From Phytoamicus setariae (GTDB lineage Bacteria; Pseudomonadota; Alphaproteobacteria; Rhizobiales; Rhizobiaceae): DNA of 64,000 nt. Location: contig NZ_JAEQNC010000005.1 in the NCBI RefSeq assembly GCF_016722925.1, positions 124,001 to 188,000 of the forward strand, read 5' to 3'. Shown here in pieces: positions 47,757-61,353 of the stretch. A program made the position numbers and the translations under genes. Below the pieces are notes generated by a model. The model was not told the DNA's origin. It ran no database searches and was given only the letters and a program-made list of their open reading frames with translations. Every line of letters begins with the position of its first letter. The stretch's first letter is position 1.

Positions 47757-47781
47757 ATATTATCCATCTTTTTTATAGTTT
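47757..47781 (-). promoter_or_regulatory. Sulfur-island dyad site 5 (before the second FAD gene)
   Basis: ATATTATCCAT (47757-47767), spacer CTTTTTT, ATAGT (47775-47779): matches the shared pattern with one mismatch in each arm. 54 bases upstream of the start at 47703. Confidence 0.55.
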
Positions 47782-47875
47782 ATTATTTCGAATGACCCTC
47801 ACCTGCTGAAATCCGCAATTCAAGGCGCAAACCGCGCAGCCCAAAGGCTACGCGGCTTGTAACACGCCGGCGCAT

Positions 47876-48475
47876 TTACGACCGTAAGCCAAACAGGCTT
47901 TCGAGGAGGCTCGCCCTCGGGACATCGCGCACCTTGACATATTCATGTCGATCCAGGCGCGCAGCAAGCCGATAACCACGCTTCCACCGTCCATAGCCGC
48001 TGGCTATGTTGATATGACCGGCACTGCCGAGGTCGATCAGGTCGCTACCGAGCTGCTCGGCATAGAGCACGGCATTTTCGAATGTCATGTATGGATCATT
48101 GCGGCTTGCCACCAGCAGCGACGGAAATGGCAGCCTGTCCAGCGGCAGATCGCGCAACTCGACGACGTCGGGATGCAGGCCATTCACCCGCAACGGATCG
48201 CAGGGAGCCACCAGCAGGGCACCTTTGACCAGATGGCGCGCCGGGCGGGTGGCAAGTCCTGCCACCACGATAGCGCCGATACTGTGCGCCACGAGTATGC
48301 AACCGGGATGGCGCACAACCGCGTCTTCGACCCGGGCAGTCCACTCCGCAATGTCTGGCTTCGTCCAATCCGATTGCTCGACCAGAATGGCGTCAGGATC
48401 GTCCTGAAGCCAATAGTCCTGCCAGTGACCTTCGCCAGATCCGTTCAATCCTGGGACAATCAGTTTGGTGGGCAT
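47876..48475 (-). CDS. RBBP9/YdeN-type alpha/beta hydrolase
   Basis: 199 residues from the ATG at 48475 (GGGGAG site). Starts PTKLIVPGLNGSGEGHWQDYWLQDDPDAILVEQSDWTKPDIAEWTARVEDAV, the RBBP9 family opening. Catalytic serine in LVAHSIGAIVVAGLA, Asp in VASRNDPYMTFENA, and His in GSAGHINIASGYGRW. It may act as a serine esterase; the place in a sulfonate island points to a sulfur-ester substrate, but this is inference. Divergent from the SfnB-like gene, with two dyads in the gap. Confidence 0.9.
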   Translation of the reverse strand: MPTKLIVPGLNGSGEGHWQDYWLQDDPDAILVEQSDWTKPDIAEWTARVEDAVVRHPGCILVAHSIGAIVVAGLATRPARHLVKGALLVAPCDPLRVNGLHPDVVELRDLPLDRLPFPSLLVASRNDPYMTFENAVLYAEQLGSDLIDLGSAGHINIASGYGRWKRGYRLAARLDRHEYVKVRDVPRASLLESLFGLRS

Positions 48476-48553
48476 GGGAGACTCCCCTAGAGAGGTGATT
48501 GCGTGACATTCTCTCCCGCAACACTCCCACACATCACTCTCCGCCTGAAGAAA

Positions 48554-48578
48554 GTATATTCTATATATTTTATGGATT
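48554..48578. promoter_or_regulatory. Sulfur-island dyad site 6 (hydrolase side)
   Basis: TATATTCTAT (48555-48564), seven bases, ATGGA (48572-48576), 79 bases from the hydrolase start at 48475. Lies in the 264-base divergent gap 48476-48739. Confidence 0.55.
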
Positions 48579-48661
48579 TTAAAATTTCATCATTATCGCC
48601 CGGGCTGGCTTGGTGGTACCTATCCTGCCAGATGCGAAAGAGGATCGGCTTGCGCTTCATG

Positions 48662-48686
48662 ATAATGTCTATATTATATATCGACT
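48662..48686. promoter_or_regulatory. Sulfur-island dyad site 7 (SfnB-like side)
   Basis: TCTAT (48668-48672), seven bases, ATCGA (48680-48684), 54 bases from the GTG start at 48740. Same 5-7-5 layout; left flank is less conserved than in other sites. Confidence 0.5.
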
Positions 48687-48739
48687 GTATGCTTTGAAGC
48701 GTTCGTGCGTCCCTCCGAACAGACCTGAAAGGAACTCCC

Positions 48740-49819
48740 GTGGGAACAGTTTCACGCCTGCCTGAGAGAATCCGGACCAATGCTCCGATCATCGAAAGCG
48801 AAGCCGATGCGTTCAACGCGGTCCACGATCTTGTCAGACGTTTTTCGGCGCCTGATATCAACGGGTTTCCGGTTTCTAGCCCTTACTCCGCGACAGCAAC
48901 CGCTGCTCAGACTGGCCTGCTCGGCATTTCCGTGCCACCCGAGTTTGGCGGAGCCGACGTTGCGAACGCCGTTCTGGGCGAGATAATGCTAAAGATAGCT
49001 ACCGCCAGCCGAGCCGCGGCGGCAGCTCTTGCCGAGCACTTCTATTGCATCGAATTGCTGCGCGGACTATCGCCCACCGGGCCGGCCGCCTATTTTTATG
49101 CCCGCGCGCTCGCAGGCGACACGTTCCGCTATGCCGGAACCATCAGCCAGACCGAATCCATTGAGCCTGAGCACAGCAAGCCTGGCTGGCGACTGACTGC
49201 GACGATCGATATCGTCGGCGACTTCAGGGAGACAGACTGGATCGTTGCCTGCTCAGAGAGCGACCAGGGCGCGATTGCGGTTTTCCTGCCGCGCCTGGCA
49301 TCGGGGCTGACCATAGGTCCCAATCGTCTCATCTTCTCCGACGTTCATGTCGACAACGGCTGCCTGATAGAGATCGGGGATACACAAAACCTGACCGCCG
49401 AGCCGATGGGGCAGTTGCTCAGGTCTGCCGAGCGCCTTGGCTGGGCTGAGCGCAGGCTGAACGACACGCTTGCGCGGCATGTCAGGGCGGTGCCGCAGCA
49501 AAAATTCGGACAGCGTTACCTGGAATTGCTTGGCTTGACCGTTTCACGGATCGAAAATGGCAAGGCGGCGATCGAACGCGCCGGCGGCAAAATCGACATT
49601 GCCCAGGTCAACAAGGACGAACAATCGTTGAAAAATGCCAGCTTCTCCGCGACAATCGCGCTTTCAAGCGCCGCTGAGGCTTTCGACCACGCCACCGAAC
49701 TCGGGAGGGTCAATCCTCAAGCCAGTCTGGATGATGCCGGTCCCGTTCGCACCCATGGGCCAGATCCCTACGGTCATGCGCCGATCGGGGCAACCATGCT
49801 TGGCGATAGCCTGCATTAG
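48740..49819 (+). CDS. SfnB-like acyl-CoA-dehydrogenase-fold flavoenzyme (sulfur acquisition type)
   Basis: 359 residues starting with GTG at 48740 (AAGGAA site). N-terminal half GLLGISVPPEFGGADVANAVLGEIMLKIATASRAAAAALAEHFYCIELLRGLSPTG and a middle YAGTISQTESIEP...GWRLTATIDIVGDFRETDWIVACSESDQGAIAVFLP show the acyl-CoA dehydrogenase fold of DszC/SfnB flavin monooxygenases. The end ASLDDAGPVRTHGPDPYG matches the conserved tail. Members help obtain sulfur from dimethyl sulfone or thiophenes; the true substrate is unknown. Two dyads lie upstream. Slightly shorter than the usual about 400 residues. Confidence 0.85.
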   Translation: MGTVSRLPERIRTNAPIIESEADAFNAVHDLVRRFSAPDINGFPVSSPYSATATAAQTGLLGISVPPEFGGADVANAVLGEIMLKIATASRAAAAALAEHFYCIELLRGLSPTGPAAYFYARALAGDTFRYAGTISQTESIEPEHSKPGWRLTATIDIVGDFRETDWIVACSESDQGAIAVFLPRLASGLTIGPNRLIFSDVHVDNGCLIEIGDTQNLTAEPMGQLLRSAERLGWAERRLNDTLARHVRAVPQQKFGQRYLELLGLTVSRIENGKAAIERAGGKIDIAQVNKDEQSLKNASFSATIALSSAAEAFDHATELGRVNPQASLDDAGPVRTHGPDPYGHAPIGATMLGDSLH

Positions 49820-49825
49820 AGCCGG

Positions 49826-49858
49826 CGACAGAGGGCGAAGACCATTCACCCTCTGTCG
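49826..49858. terminator. Bidirectional hairpin between SfnB-like gene and galU
   Basis: CGACAGAGGG (49826-49835) pairs with CCCTCTGTCG (49849-49858), a perfect 10-bp stem with a 13-base loop, between the two convergent genes. No T-run follows in either direction, so it is a weak terminator or processing signal. Confidence 0.5.
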
Positions 49859-49865
49859 AGCTGCT

Positions 49866-50750
49866 TCATTTCAGGGCGGCCAGCACCGCCTTCAGGTCCG
49901 CTTCCACAAGGCCGCGTATATCCGGGCGGTCGAGCGCGAAGGCGACATTGGCCATGATGAACCCATCCTTCGCACCGGTATCGTAGGTCATGCCCTTATA
50001 GTGATAGGCGGTGAAAGCCTGATCCTTGAGCAATTTCAGCATCGCATCAGTCAACTGGATCTCGTTGCCCGCGCCACGCTCCTGCGTTTCGAGGATCTTG
50101 AAGATCTCGGGCTGCAGGATGTAGCGGCCGTTGATGAAAAAATTCGACGGCTGCGTTCCTGGAGCCGGCTTTTCCACCATGTCCGTAATGCGGAAGCCCT
50201 CGCCGATCTGCTCGCCCGTAGCAACGATACCGTAGCGATGCGCCAGTTCCGGCGCGCATTCCTCCACCGCAATGACGTTTCCGCCGCTGATGGCGTGCAG
50301 ATCGACCATGCCTTTCATGCAGCCGACGTCCGACTTCATGATCATGTCGGGCAGCAAAAGGGCGAACGGATCCTTGCCGATGATGTCACGCGCGCACCAG
50401 ACCGCATGGCCGAGCCCCAGCGGCTCCTGCTGACGGGTGAAACTCGCCGCACCCGCTTTTGGCAGGATTGATTCGAGAATCGAAAGCTCGGCTTTCTTGT
50501 TGCGTGCCTTCAGCGTGCTTTCCAGCTCGTACTGTATATCGAAATAGTCTTCGATGATTGCCTTGCCGCGCCCGGTCACGAATACGAAATGTTCGATACC
50601 AGCTTCGATTGCCTCGTCAACAACATACTGGATAACCGGCTTGTCGACGACCGTCATCATTTCCTTCGGAACCGCTTTTGTTGCGGGAAGAAAGCGCGTA
50701 CCCAGGCCAGCGACCGGGAATACTGCTTTTTTTACTTTTCCTGCACCCAC
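49866..50750 (-). CDS. galU: UTP-glucose-1-phosphate uridylyltransferase
   Basis: Makes UDP-glucose for LPS, exopolysaccharide and trehalose. I favour the GTG at 50750 (GGAG six bases before), giving 294 residues, typical of rhizobial GalU/ExoN; an ATG at 50780 would add ten residues but has no visible ribosome site. Signature [26 protein letters not shown] (UTP loop), then [71 protein letters not shown] and the end [14 protein letters not shown]. Convergent with the SfnB-like gene. Confidence 0.95.
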   Translation of the reverse strand: MGAGKVKKAVFPVAGLGTRFLPATKAVPKEMMTVVDKPVIQYVVDEAIEAGIEHFVFVTGRGKAIIEDYFDIQYELESTLKARNKKAELSILESILPKAGAASFTRQQEPLGLGHAVWCARDIIGKDPFALLLPDMIMKSDVGCMKGMVDLHAISGGNVIAVEECAPELAHRYGIVATGEQIGEGFRITDMVEKPAPGTQPSNFFINGRYILQPEIFKILETQERGAGNEIQLTDAMLKLLKDQAFTAYHYKGMTYDTGAKDGFIMANVAFALDRPDIRGLVEADLKAVLAALK

Positions 50751-50941
50751 TTTTTTCTCCAATCTGAAAGAGCCGGCCATCCAGCGTTCACGCCGTTTAA
50801 TTACTAAATGTGATTTTTTTTCATTGAAAGTGACCCTTTGCAATTTCCATGGTAAAGAATTTGTTGACTTCGTTTCTGTAAATTGACGGTTTAAGCTGGC
50901 GTGGCCGGCTTTCAGGAAGCATCAGAACCGGAATTGTAGCC

Positions 50942-52162
50942 ATGCAAAATGACCACAAGTATCGATTGATCCGAAGCCTCTTGCCGATGATCGCAGCGGT
51001 GGGACTTCTCGTTTCCACACCCGCATATGCCGACAAGGGTTTCGTCAACTGGATCAATGCCTTCTATCCTACTGCAGCAAATGCAGGCATTAGCAAGTCG
51101 ACCTACCAACGCGCCTTCAAGGGCGTGAGCGAACCCGATCCGACCGTACTTGAGAAGGCAAACTACCAGCCGGAGTTCAAGAGCCGGATTTGGGAATATC
51201 TCGATAGTCGCGTCAACCCCTACACGGTAAGAATCGGTAAGGACATGTTGCGCCAGTATGGCCCGACGCTCAATGCGATCGAACGGCATTTCGGCGTCGA
51301 CAAGCATGTGCTGCTCGCCATCTGGTCGATGGAGAGCAACTATGGCGCCGTGCTCGAAAAGCCGGACCGCCTGCACAACGTGCCGCGCGCGCTGGCAACA
51401 CTTGCCTATGTCGACAAGAAGCGCGCCAAATTCGCACGGACCCAGCTGATCGCAGCACTCAAGATTCTCGAGCGCGGCGATGTCTCGGCCAAGAACCTGA
51501 CCGGTTCGTGGGCCGGCGCCATGGGTCACACCCAGTTCATCCCGACCAGCTACCTGATCTATGCCTATGACGCCGATGGCGACGGCAGGCGCGATATCTG
51601 GAACTCCATACCGGATGCGCTTGCGACATCCGCAAATCTGCTGAAGAGAAATGGCTGGCAGCCGGGCAAGACCTGGGGCTACGAAATCGTTCCTCCGGGA
51701 AATGCTGAAGCCTACGCCGGCAAAACCAAGTCTCTCGCGGAGTGGCAGAAACTCGGCTTCCTCAGGCCGAATGGCAAGGGCTTCAAGAATGGCGCGGATC
51801 GCGCAATGCTGAAGCTCCCCGCCGGCGGCAATGGCCCAGGTTTCTTGATGACAAAGAATTTCTTCGTCATCAAGAAATACAATGCCGCCGACTCCTACGC
51901 GATGGGTGTAGGGATGCTGGCCGACGAAATCGCCGGTTTTGGAGGCGTCAAGCAGAACTGGCCGCGCCCCGAAGGCACGCTCGACATCAAGCAGAAGTTC
52001 GAATTGCAGTCGCGCATGAAGGAGCTTGGCTATTACGATGGCGAGATCGACGGCAATTTCGGCTCCGGCTCGAAGGCCGCCATTTCCGCAATCCAGGCCC
52101 AGATTGGCATGACGCAGGACGGCCAGCCATCCCAGCGATTGCTCAAGGCCTTGCAGAAATAG
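50942..52162 (+). CDS. Lytic murein transglycosylase (MltB-type SLT_2) with peptidoglycan-binding domain
   Basis: 406 residues. Signal peptide (LLPMIAAVGLLVSTPAYADKG), catalytic domain with the essential glutamate in LAIWSMESNYGAVLEKPDR and substrate-binding GSWAGAMGHTQFIPTSYLIYAYDADGDGRRDIWNSIPDALATSANLL, and C-terminal PG_binding_1 (LQSRMKELGYYDGEIDGNFGSGSKAAISAIQAQIG). Cleaves the MurNAc-GlcNAc bond to give anhydroMurNAc ends. Periplasmic. Followed by a terminator and a SGNH gene in the same direction. Confidence 0.95.
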   Translation: MQNDHKYRLIRSLLPMIAAVGLLVSTPAYADKGFVNWINAFYPTAANAGISKSTYQRAFKGVSEPDPTVLEKANYQPEFKSRIWEYLDSRVNPYTVRIGKDMLRQYGPTLNAIERHFGVDKHVLLAIWSMESNYGAVLEKPDRLHNVPRALATLAYVDKKRAKFARTQLIAALKILERGDVSAKNLTGSWAGAMGHTQFIPTSYLIYAYDADGDGRRDIWNSIPDALATSANLLKRNGWQPGKTWGYEIVPPGNAEAYAGKTKSLAEWQKLGFLRPNGKGFKNGADRAMLKLPAGGNGPGFLMTKNFFVIKKYNAADSYAMGVGMLADEIAGFGGVKQNWPRPEGTLDIKQKFELQSRMKELGYYDGEIDGNFGSGSKAAISAIQAQIGMTQDGQPSQRLLKALQK

Positions 52163-52191
52163 GTGCATTTGCCTTATGTTGGCAATGCCGG

Positions 52192-52218
52192 AAGGCCGGG
52201 CGAAAGTCCGGCCTTTTT
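52192..52218 (+). terminator. Rho-independent terminator after the transglycosylase gene
   Basis: AAGGCCGG-GCGAAAGT-CCGGCCTT (52192-52215) with a following T-run (52214-52218), 30 bases past the stop. The downstream DUF459 gene therefore may need its own start of transcription or read-through. Confidence 0.85.
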
Positions 52219-52248
52219 CAATTCGACCAGATGCGGATGGATGAAACC

Positions 52249-53445
52249 ATGACCAACCCACCGCCTGTAGCCCGAAGGACCCGCTTCCGGCTCTTGCTTT
52301 CAGCATTCATCGCCCTGGTCCTCGCGATTCCGTTGCCGGTCGTCTACTCCACCAATATCGCGCATGCGCAGGAAGTTCGCCCGCGTCGCTCGATCATCGA
52401 CTTCATTTTCGGCACACGCCGGAGGAAACCTCAAGTGATGCGGCCTGTTGCGGAGCCGCCGAGGAAGAAGCGACCACATAAATCGGTCGTTCGCGCGGGT
52501 TCCTCCATCGTCAAAGTCGAACCGCCCACCATCCAAAAACGGCCGGATGCGAAGAAGGTCCTGGTCGTAGGCGACTTCATGGCTTCCGCACTTGCCGATG
52601 GCCTGACCGCGGCAGTCGAGGAGGATCCCGGCCTTGCCATCGAAAAAGGCGCAGATGGTTCGTCTGGCCTCGTGCGAACCGATCATCTTGACTGGCCGAC
52701 AACGCTTGAAGCCAAGATCGGCGAACTGAAGCCGGCGCTCGTGGTCATCATGATCGGCGCCAACGATCGCCAGCAGATGAGCGTCGCCGGCAAGAAGGAG
52801 AAATTCCGCTCCGAAGCCTGGAACACCGAATATGAAAAACGCATCGAGGCATTCATCGGCGTTACCACCAAGAACAAGATCCCGTTGATCTGGACGGGGC
52901 TGCCCGCCTTCCAGTCGCCTTCGCTGAGCGCGGATGCGGCGACCCTCAACAACCTCTATCGCAGCAAGGTCGAGATGGCGGGTGGCACCTTCATCGACAT
53001 CTGGGATGGATTCGCCGACGAAAACGGCAAGTTCATCGCTTCCGGCTCGGACGTCAACGGCCAACCGGTCCGGTTGCGCGGCTCGGATGGCCTGAGTCTG
53101 ACCAAGGCCGGCAAGCGGAAGATGGCCTTCTATCTGGAAAAGGACATTCGGCGACTGACCGGCAATGACGAAATTGCCAACCTGATCCGTCTGGATTCGA
53201 GCAACCTGCCGCTGGAGGGCATCACCCCGCAATCAACGATCACAAAGATCGAAAGGATCGCGCCGATCAGTTTCCTCGACCCCGAACTCGACGGATCCAA
53301 GGCACTGCTCGACAGCAACCTTGTGCCCAAGACCTCCGGCATCTCGCCACGCGACCTCTTGATCGAGAAGGGTGAAACCGGCCCCGCGCCAGAGGGTCGC
53401 GTCGATGATTTTCAGTGGAAGAAGGCGGAAAAGCCAGCCGGCTGA
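52249..53445 (+). CDS. DUF459 SGNH-hydrolase family protein
   Basis: 398 residues; ATG at 52249 preferred among three near ATGs (52231, 52237, 52249). Signal-like helix (RLLLSAFIALVLAIPLPVVYSTNIAHAQ). Basic linker RRRKPQVMRPVAEPPRKKRPHK. SGNH-like blocks: VLVVGDFMASALADGL (Gly-Asp-...; the usual catalytic Ser position reads FMAS), VVIMIGANDRQQM and GSDGLSLTKAGKRKMAFYLEKDIRR with the family's late Asp/His region (here no His is obvious). Likely periplasmic; partners and substrate unknown. Confidence 0.85.
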   Translation: MTNPPPVARRTRFRLLLSAFIALVLAIPLPVVYSTNIAHAQEVRPRRSIIDFIFGTRRRKPQVMRPVAEPPRKKRPHKSVVRAGSSIVKVEPPTIQKRPDAKKVLVVGDFMASALADGLTAAVEEDPGLAIEKGADGSSGLVRTDHLDWPTTLEAKIGELKPALVVIMIGANDRQQMSVAGKKEKFRSEAWNTEYEKRIEAFIGVTTKNKIPLIWTGLPAFQSPSLSADAATLNNLYRSKVEMAGGTFIDIWDGFADENGKFIASGSDVNGQPVRLRGSDGLSLTKAGKRKMAFYLEKDIRRLTGNDEIANLIRLDSSNLPLEGITPQSTITKIERIAPISFLDPELDGSKALLDSNLVPKTSGISPRDLLIEKGETGPAPEGRVDDFQWKKAEKPAG

Positions 53446-53465
53446 ACCACATGCCAAAGAAGATG

Positions 53466-53491
53466 CGAGGCTCCGGTTTTCCGGAGCCTCG
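53466..53491. terminator. Hairpin between convergent DUF459 gene and gltD
   Basis: CGAGGCTCCGG (53466-53476) and CCGGAGCCTCG (53481-53491), an 11-bp perfect stem with a TTTT loop, between the two convergent genes; no T-run beyond it on either strand, so termination strength is uncertain. Confidence 0.55.
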
Positions 53492-53496
53492 TGTGC

Positions 53497-54951
53497 TTAC
53501 TGTGGCAGCGTCGTCGAGCCCATCAGGGACTCGTCAATCGCGCGCGCAGCCTGGCGGCCTTCGCGGATAGCCCAGACGACCAGCGACTGACCACGCCGCA
53601 CATCGCCGGCGGTCCACAACTTATCGACCGAGGTTTTGTAGTCGCGATCGTTGGCGACGACATTGGTTGAACCACGCCGATCCGTGTTGAGCGTCAGGCT
53701 GTCGCCGAGGTCGGCAACGACGCCGTCGCGAAGCGGACCGGAAAAGCCGATTGCGATGAAGGCCAGATCCGCCTTGATGACGAATTCGGTGCCGGCGATC
53801 GGCTTGCGCTTTTCATCGACCTGGCAACACTTCACGCCCGTCAACACACCATCCTCGCCGACGAATTCCAGCGTCGCGACCTGGAACTCGCGATTGGCGC
53901 CTTCAGCCTGAGACGAAGAGGTGCGCATCTTGGTGGCCCAATAGGGCCAGACAGCAAGCTTGTCTTCCTTCTCGGGCGGCTGCGGACGAATGTCGAGCTG
54001 GGTCACACGTACCGCACCCTGACGGAAAGCGGTGCCGACGCAGTCGGATGCCGTGTCGCCGCCGCCGACCACGACCACATGTTTGCCGCCGGACAGGATC
54101 GGCGCAGAAGGCCAGGCCACGCTGTCGATGTTTTCGCGGCCAACACGACGGTTCTGCTGCACAAGATAAGGCATGGCATCATGCACGCCGGCGAATTCAA
54201 CGCCCGGAATGCCCGCATCACGCGGGGTTTCGGAGCCGCCGCAATACAGAACCGCGTCATATTCGGCCAACAGCGCCTCGACCTTGAGATCGACGCCGAC
54301 ATTGACGCCGCAATTGAAGGTGACGCCCTCGCCCTTCATCTGCTCGACGCGGCGATCGATGAAGTTCTTCTCCATCTTGAAGTCCGGGATACCGTAGCGC
54401 AGCAGGCCACCGGGGCGGCTTTCGCGCTCATAGACGCTGACATTGTGGCCGGCGCGCGCCAGCTGCTGGGCAGCAGCCATGCCGGCCGGGCCCGAGCCGA
54501 TGACCGCGACCGACTTGCCTGATTTCACCGTCGCCGGCTGCGGCACGATGTAGCCCATCTCGTAGGCCTTGTCAGCGATTGCCTGCTCGACCGTCTTGAT
54601 GGCGACCGGAATGTCCTCGAGGTTCAGCGTGCATGCTTCCTCGCACGGAGCCGGGCAGACCCGGCCGGTGAACTCCGGAAAATTGTTGGTCGAGTGGAGA
54701 TTGCGGATCGCCTCGTCCCACTTGTTGTTGTAGACGAGGTCGTTCCAGTCCGGGATCTGGTTGTGCACCGGACATCCGGTCGGGCCGTGGCAGAATGGAA
54801 TGCCGCAGTCCATGCATCGGGCCGCCTGTTTCACCACTTCCTGATCAGACATCGGAATTGTAAATTCGCGGAAATGGCGAATGCGGTCCGAAGCCGGCTG
54901 ATACTTGCCAACCTGCCTGTCGATTTCAAGAAAACCCGTTACCTTGCCCAT
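53497..54951 (-). CDS. gltD: Glutamate synthase (NADPH) small subunit
   Basis: Feeds electrons from NADPH to GltB. 484 residues. Two [4Fe-4S] cysteine clusters in the N-terminal part (QAARCMDCGIPFCHGPTGCPVHNQIP and RVCPAPCEEACTLN), FAD site VAVIGSGPAGMAAAQQLARAGHNVSVYERE, NADPH site VVVVGGGDTASDCVGTAFR, and the end KTSVDKLWTAGDVRRGQSLVVWAIREGRQAARAID. Located 143 bases after gltB on the same strand, so gltB and gltD form one unit assimilating ammonium. It complements the upstream urease and hut loci. Confidence 0.97.
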   Translation of the reverse strand: MGKVTGFLEIDRQVGKYQPASDRIRHFREFTIPMSDQEVVKQAARCMDCGIPFCHGPTGCPVHNQIPDWNDLVYNNKWDEAIRNLHSTNNFPEFTGRVCPAPCEEACTLNLEDIPVAIKTVEQAIADKAYEMGYIVPQPATVKSGKSVAVIGSGPAGMAAAQQLARAGHNVSVYERESRPGGLLRYGIPDFKMEKNFIDRRVEQMKGEGVTFNCGVNVGVDLKVEALLAEYDAVLYCGGSETPRDAGIPGVEFAGVHDAMPYLVQQNRRVGRENIDSVAWPSAPILSGGKHVVVVGGGDTASDCVGTAFRQGAVRVTQLDIRPQPPEKEDKLAVWPYWATKMRTSSSQAEGANREFQVATLEFVGEDGVLTGVKCCQVDEKRKPIAGTEFVIKADLAFIAIGFSGPLRDGVVADLGDSLTLNTDRRGSTNVVANDRDYKTSVDKLWTAGDVRRGQSLVVWAIREGRQAARAIDESLMGSTTLPQ

Positions 54952-55094
54952 CTGATCCTGCCCTCAAGTCACTGCAGTTCGCAGCCAGCCTGTTCGCTTC
55001 ATCCTGATCAATCAGGATACCCAATAATCCGTGCGTTTCGATGACACGTGAGAAGTCGCGGCCCGGCTATGGTGCCGAACCGCATGGCGGCTGA

Positions 55095-59825
<4,731 letters not shown>

Positions 59826-60236
59826 GACTTAATTCCTCCTGCGGTGAGCAGCGCGCAAATTTGGCGCGGAAAGTCGCCCCCGACCCCACGCCGTCGAAAA
59901 ACCGTCTTCGCATTTTCCTGAACGAGCTGCAATTTCCGGGCCAGATTGGCTACCGTCCCAACGCAGCTGCCGGCTTCTGCCTTCGTCCGCTTCCCCACGG
60001 GTCGAAGGCCGGACCGCTCTTTTAAAGGCCGGGTGACCAGCCTTCAGGATCCATGCAGCAAAATAGGACAGCATGACTGTCCTAATTCAACAATTCTATG
60101 ACAGAAAGCAAACCGCCCTGCAAGACGCCAATCGAAAATTATTGACAATCGCGTCCAATGCATCTTTGCCTTTGCGCTGTCGCTCCGCGCAGCAGCGCGC
60201 GCCATCATTGCCTCTCCGAGAGAAACGGATTTTACC
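59826..60236. other. Divergent promoter region gltB / ltaE
   Basis: 411 bases. The gltB side (59826-60060) is GC-rich with an AGGAGG ribosome site at the end; the ltaE side is AT-richer, with TTGACA near 60143 as a possible -35. No convincing coding frame: the frames I can see lack ribosome sites and are mostly antisense to neighbours. Confidence 0.5.
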
Positions 60237-61283
60237 TTGAATTTCGCATCCGACAACTGGGCAGGAGCCCATAAAGCCATTTCCGAACGGTTGGTCGCCG
60301 AATCCGGCAAATACTGGACTCCTTATGGGGCCAGCACGCTTGATGAAGACGTGGAACGCAAGCTTTCCAGATTGTTCGAACGCGAGGTAAAGGTGTTTTT
60401 TGTGGCCACTGGCACCGCCGCCAATTCGCTGTCGCTTGCCGCAGTGAAGAAGACCGGCGGCATCATCTTCTGCCACGCGGACGCACATATCATCCATCAC
60501 GAAGGTGGCGCCGTCGAATTCATGACCGGTGGCGCCAAACTGGTGCCCGTCAGCGGCGACAGCCAAGGCAAGATGAGCGCAAGCCAACTCGAAAAGACAA
60601 TGGCGCGCTATCCCGGGGATCTGCACATCGGCCAGAAGATGGCGATATCGATCACCCAGGCCACGGAAGCCGGAACGATCTATTCGCTTGACGAAATTCG
60701 CGCGCTGTCTGCCGCAGCCAAACAGGCCGGACTGGCCATCCACATGGACGGCGCGCGCTTCTCCAATGCGATTGCAGCGCTCGATGTTTCTCCGGCTGAG
60801 ATGACCTGGAAATCCGGCATCGACATTCTGTCGCTCGGCGGCACGAAGAATGGCTGCTGGTGCGCCGAAGCGATTGTCTTCTTCAATCCGGAGCAGGCCC
60901 GCGACATGCCGCATCTGCGCAAGCGGGGTGCAAACCTGTTCTCCAAGTCGACTTTCGTCTCCGCGCAGTTTGACGAATGGTTGAAGGACGACCTCTGGCT
61001 GAAGCTCGCACGCCATTCCAACCGAATGGCTGCCCAACTGGCAACCGCAGTGGCAGCTTCAAGATCGGCGCGACTGGCCTGGGAAACCGGCTCGAATCAG
61101 CTGTTCGTCGTCCTGCCGGACGAAACAGCTGCAAAAATGACCGCAGCCGGCGTGCCGCTGATGCAATGGGATACGCCCGAGGCAATGGAGGGAAGGCTGT
61201 CGGCAGATGAGAAGATCTATCGCTTCGTGACCTCGTTTGCCACGCGGGACGAGGACATCGTCCAGCTTGCCGCATTGCTCTGA
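60237..61283 (+). CDS. ltaE: Low-specificity L-threonine aldolase
   Basis: PLP enzyme splitting L-threonine and L-allo-threonine to glycine and acetaldehyde. 348 residues. No ATG is available; the TTG at 60237 fits the family start (NFASDNWAGAHKAISERL) with GGA upstream. PLP lysine in DILSLGGTKNGCWCAEAIVFF; other blocks FFVATGTAANSLSLAAVKKTGGIIFCHADAHIIHHEGGAVEFMTGGAKL, HMDGARFSNAIAAL and FDEWLKDDLWLKLARHSNRMA. Divergent from gltB. Confidence 0.93.
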   Translation: MNFASDNWAGAHKAISERLVAESGKYWTPYGASTLDEDVERKLSRLFEREVKVFFVATGTAANSLSLAAVKKTGGIIFCHADAHIIHHEGGAVEFMTGGAKLVPVSGDSQGKMSASQLEKTMARYPGDLHIGQKMAISITQATEAGTIYSLDEIRALSAAAKQAGLAIHMDGARFSNAIAALDVSPAEMTWKSGIDILSLGGTKNGCWCAEAIVFFNPEQARDMPHLRKRGANLFSKSTFVSAQFDEWLKDDLWLKLARHSNRMAAQLATAVAASRSARLAWETGSNQLFVVLPDETAAKMTAAGVPLMQWDTPEAMEGRLSADEKIYRFVTSFATRDEDIVQLAALL

Positions 61284-61296
61284 TCAGACACACACG

Positions 61297-61330
61297 AAAA
61301 CCCCTCCGGTCGGAACCGAAGGGGCTTTCT
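61297..61330. terminator. Bidirectional terminator between ltaE and hsp20
   Basis: AAAACCCCTCCGGT-CGGA-ACCGAAGGGGCTTTCT stem (61297-61330, one unpaired base in the stem); CTTTCT on the plus side and TTTTCG on the minus side. Serves the convergent ltaE and hsp20 genes. Confidence 0.8.
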
Positions 61331-61353
61331 GCTGATCACCGAGGGAGGAGTGA

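Noticed and set aside
51742-52230. N-terminal extension of the DUF459 gene into the transglycosylase gene
   Set aside because: Lies in another frame of the transglycosylase and would lose the signal peptide; the terminator at 52192-52218 separates the genes.
60096-61037. 313-codon minus-strand frame opposite the threonine aldolase
   Set aside because: Shadow; the plus-strand protein has the PLP lysine and all family blocks.
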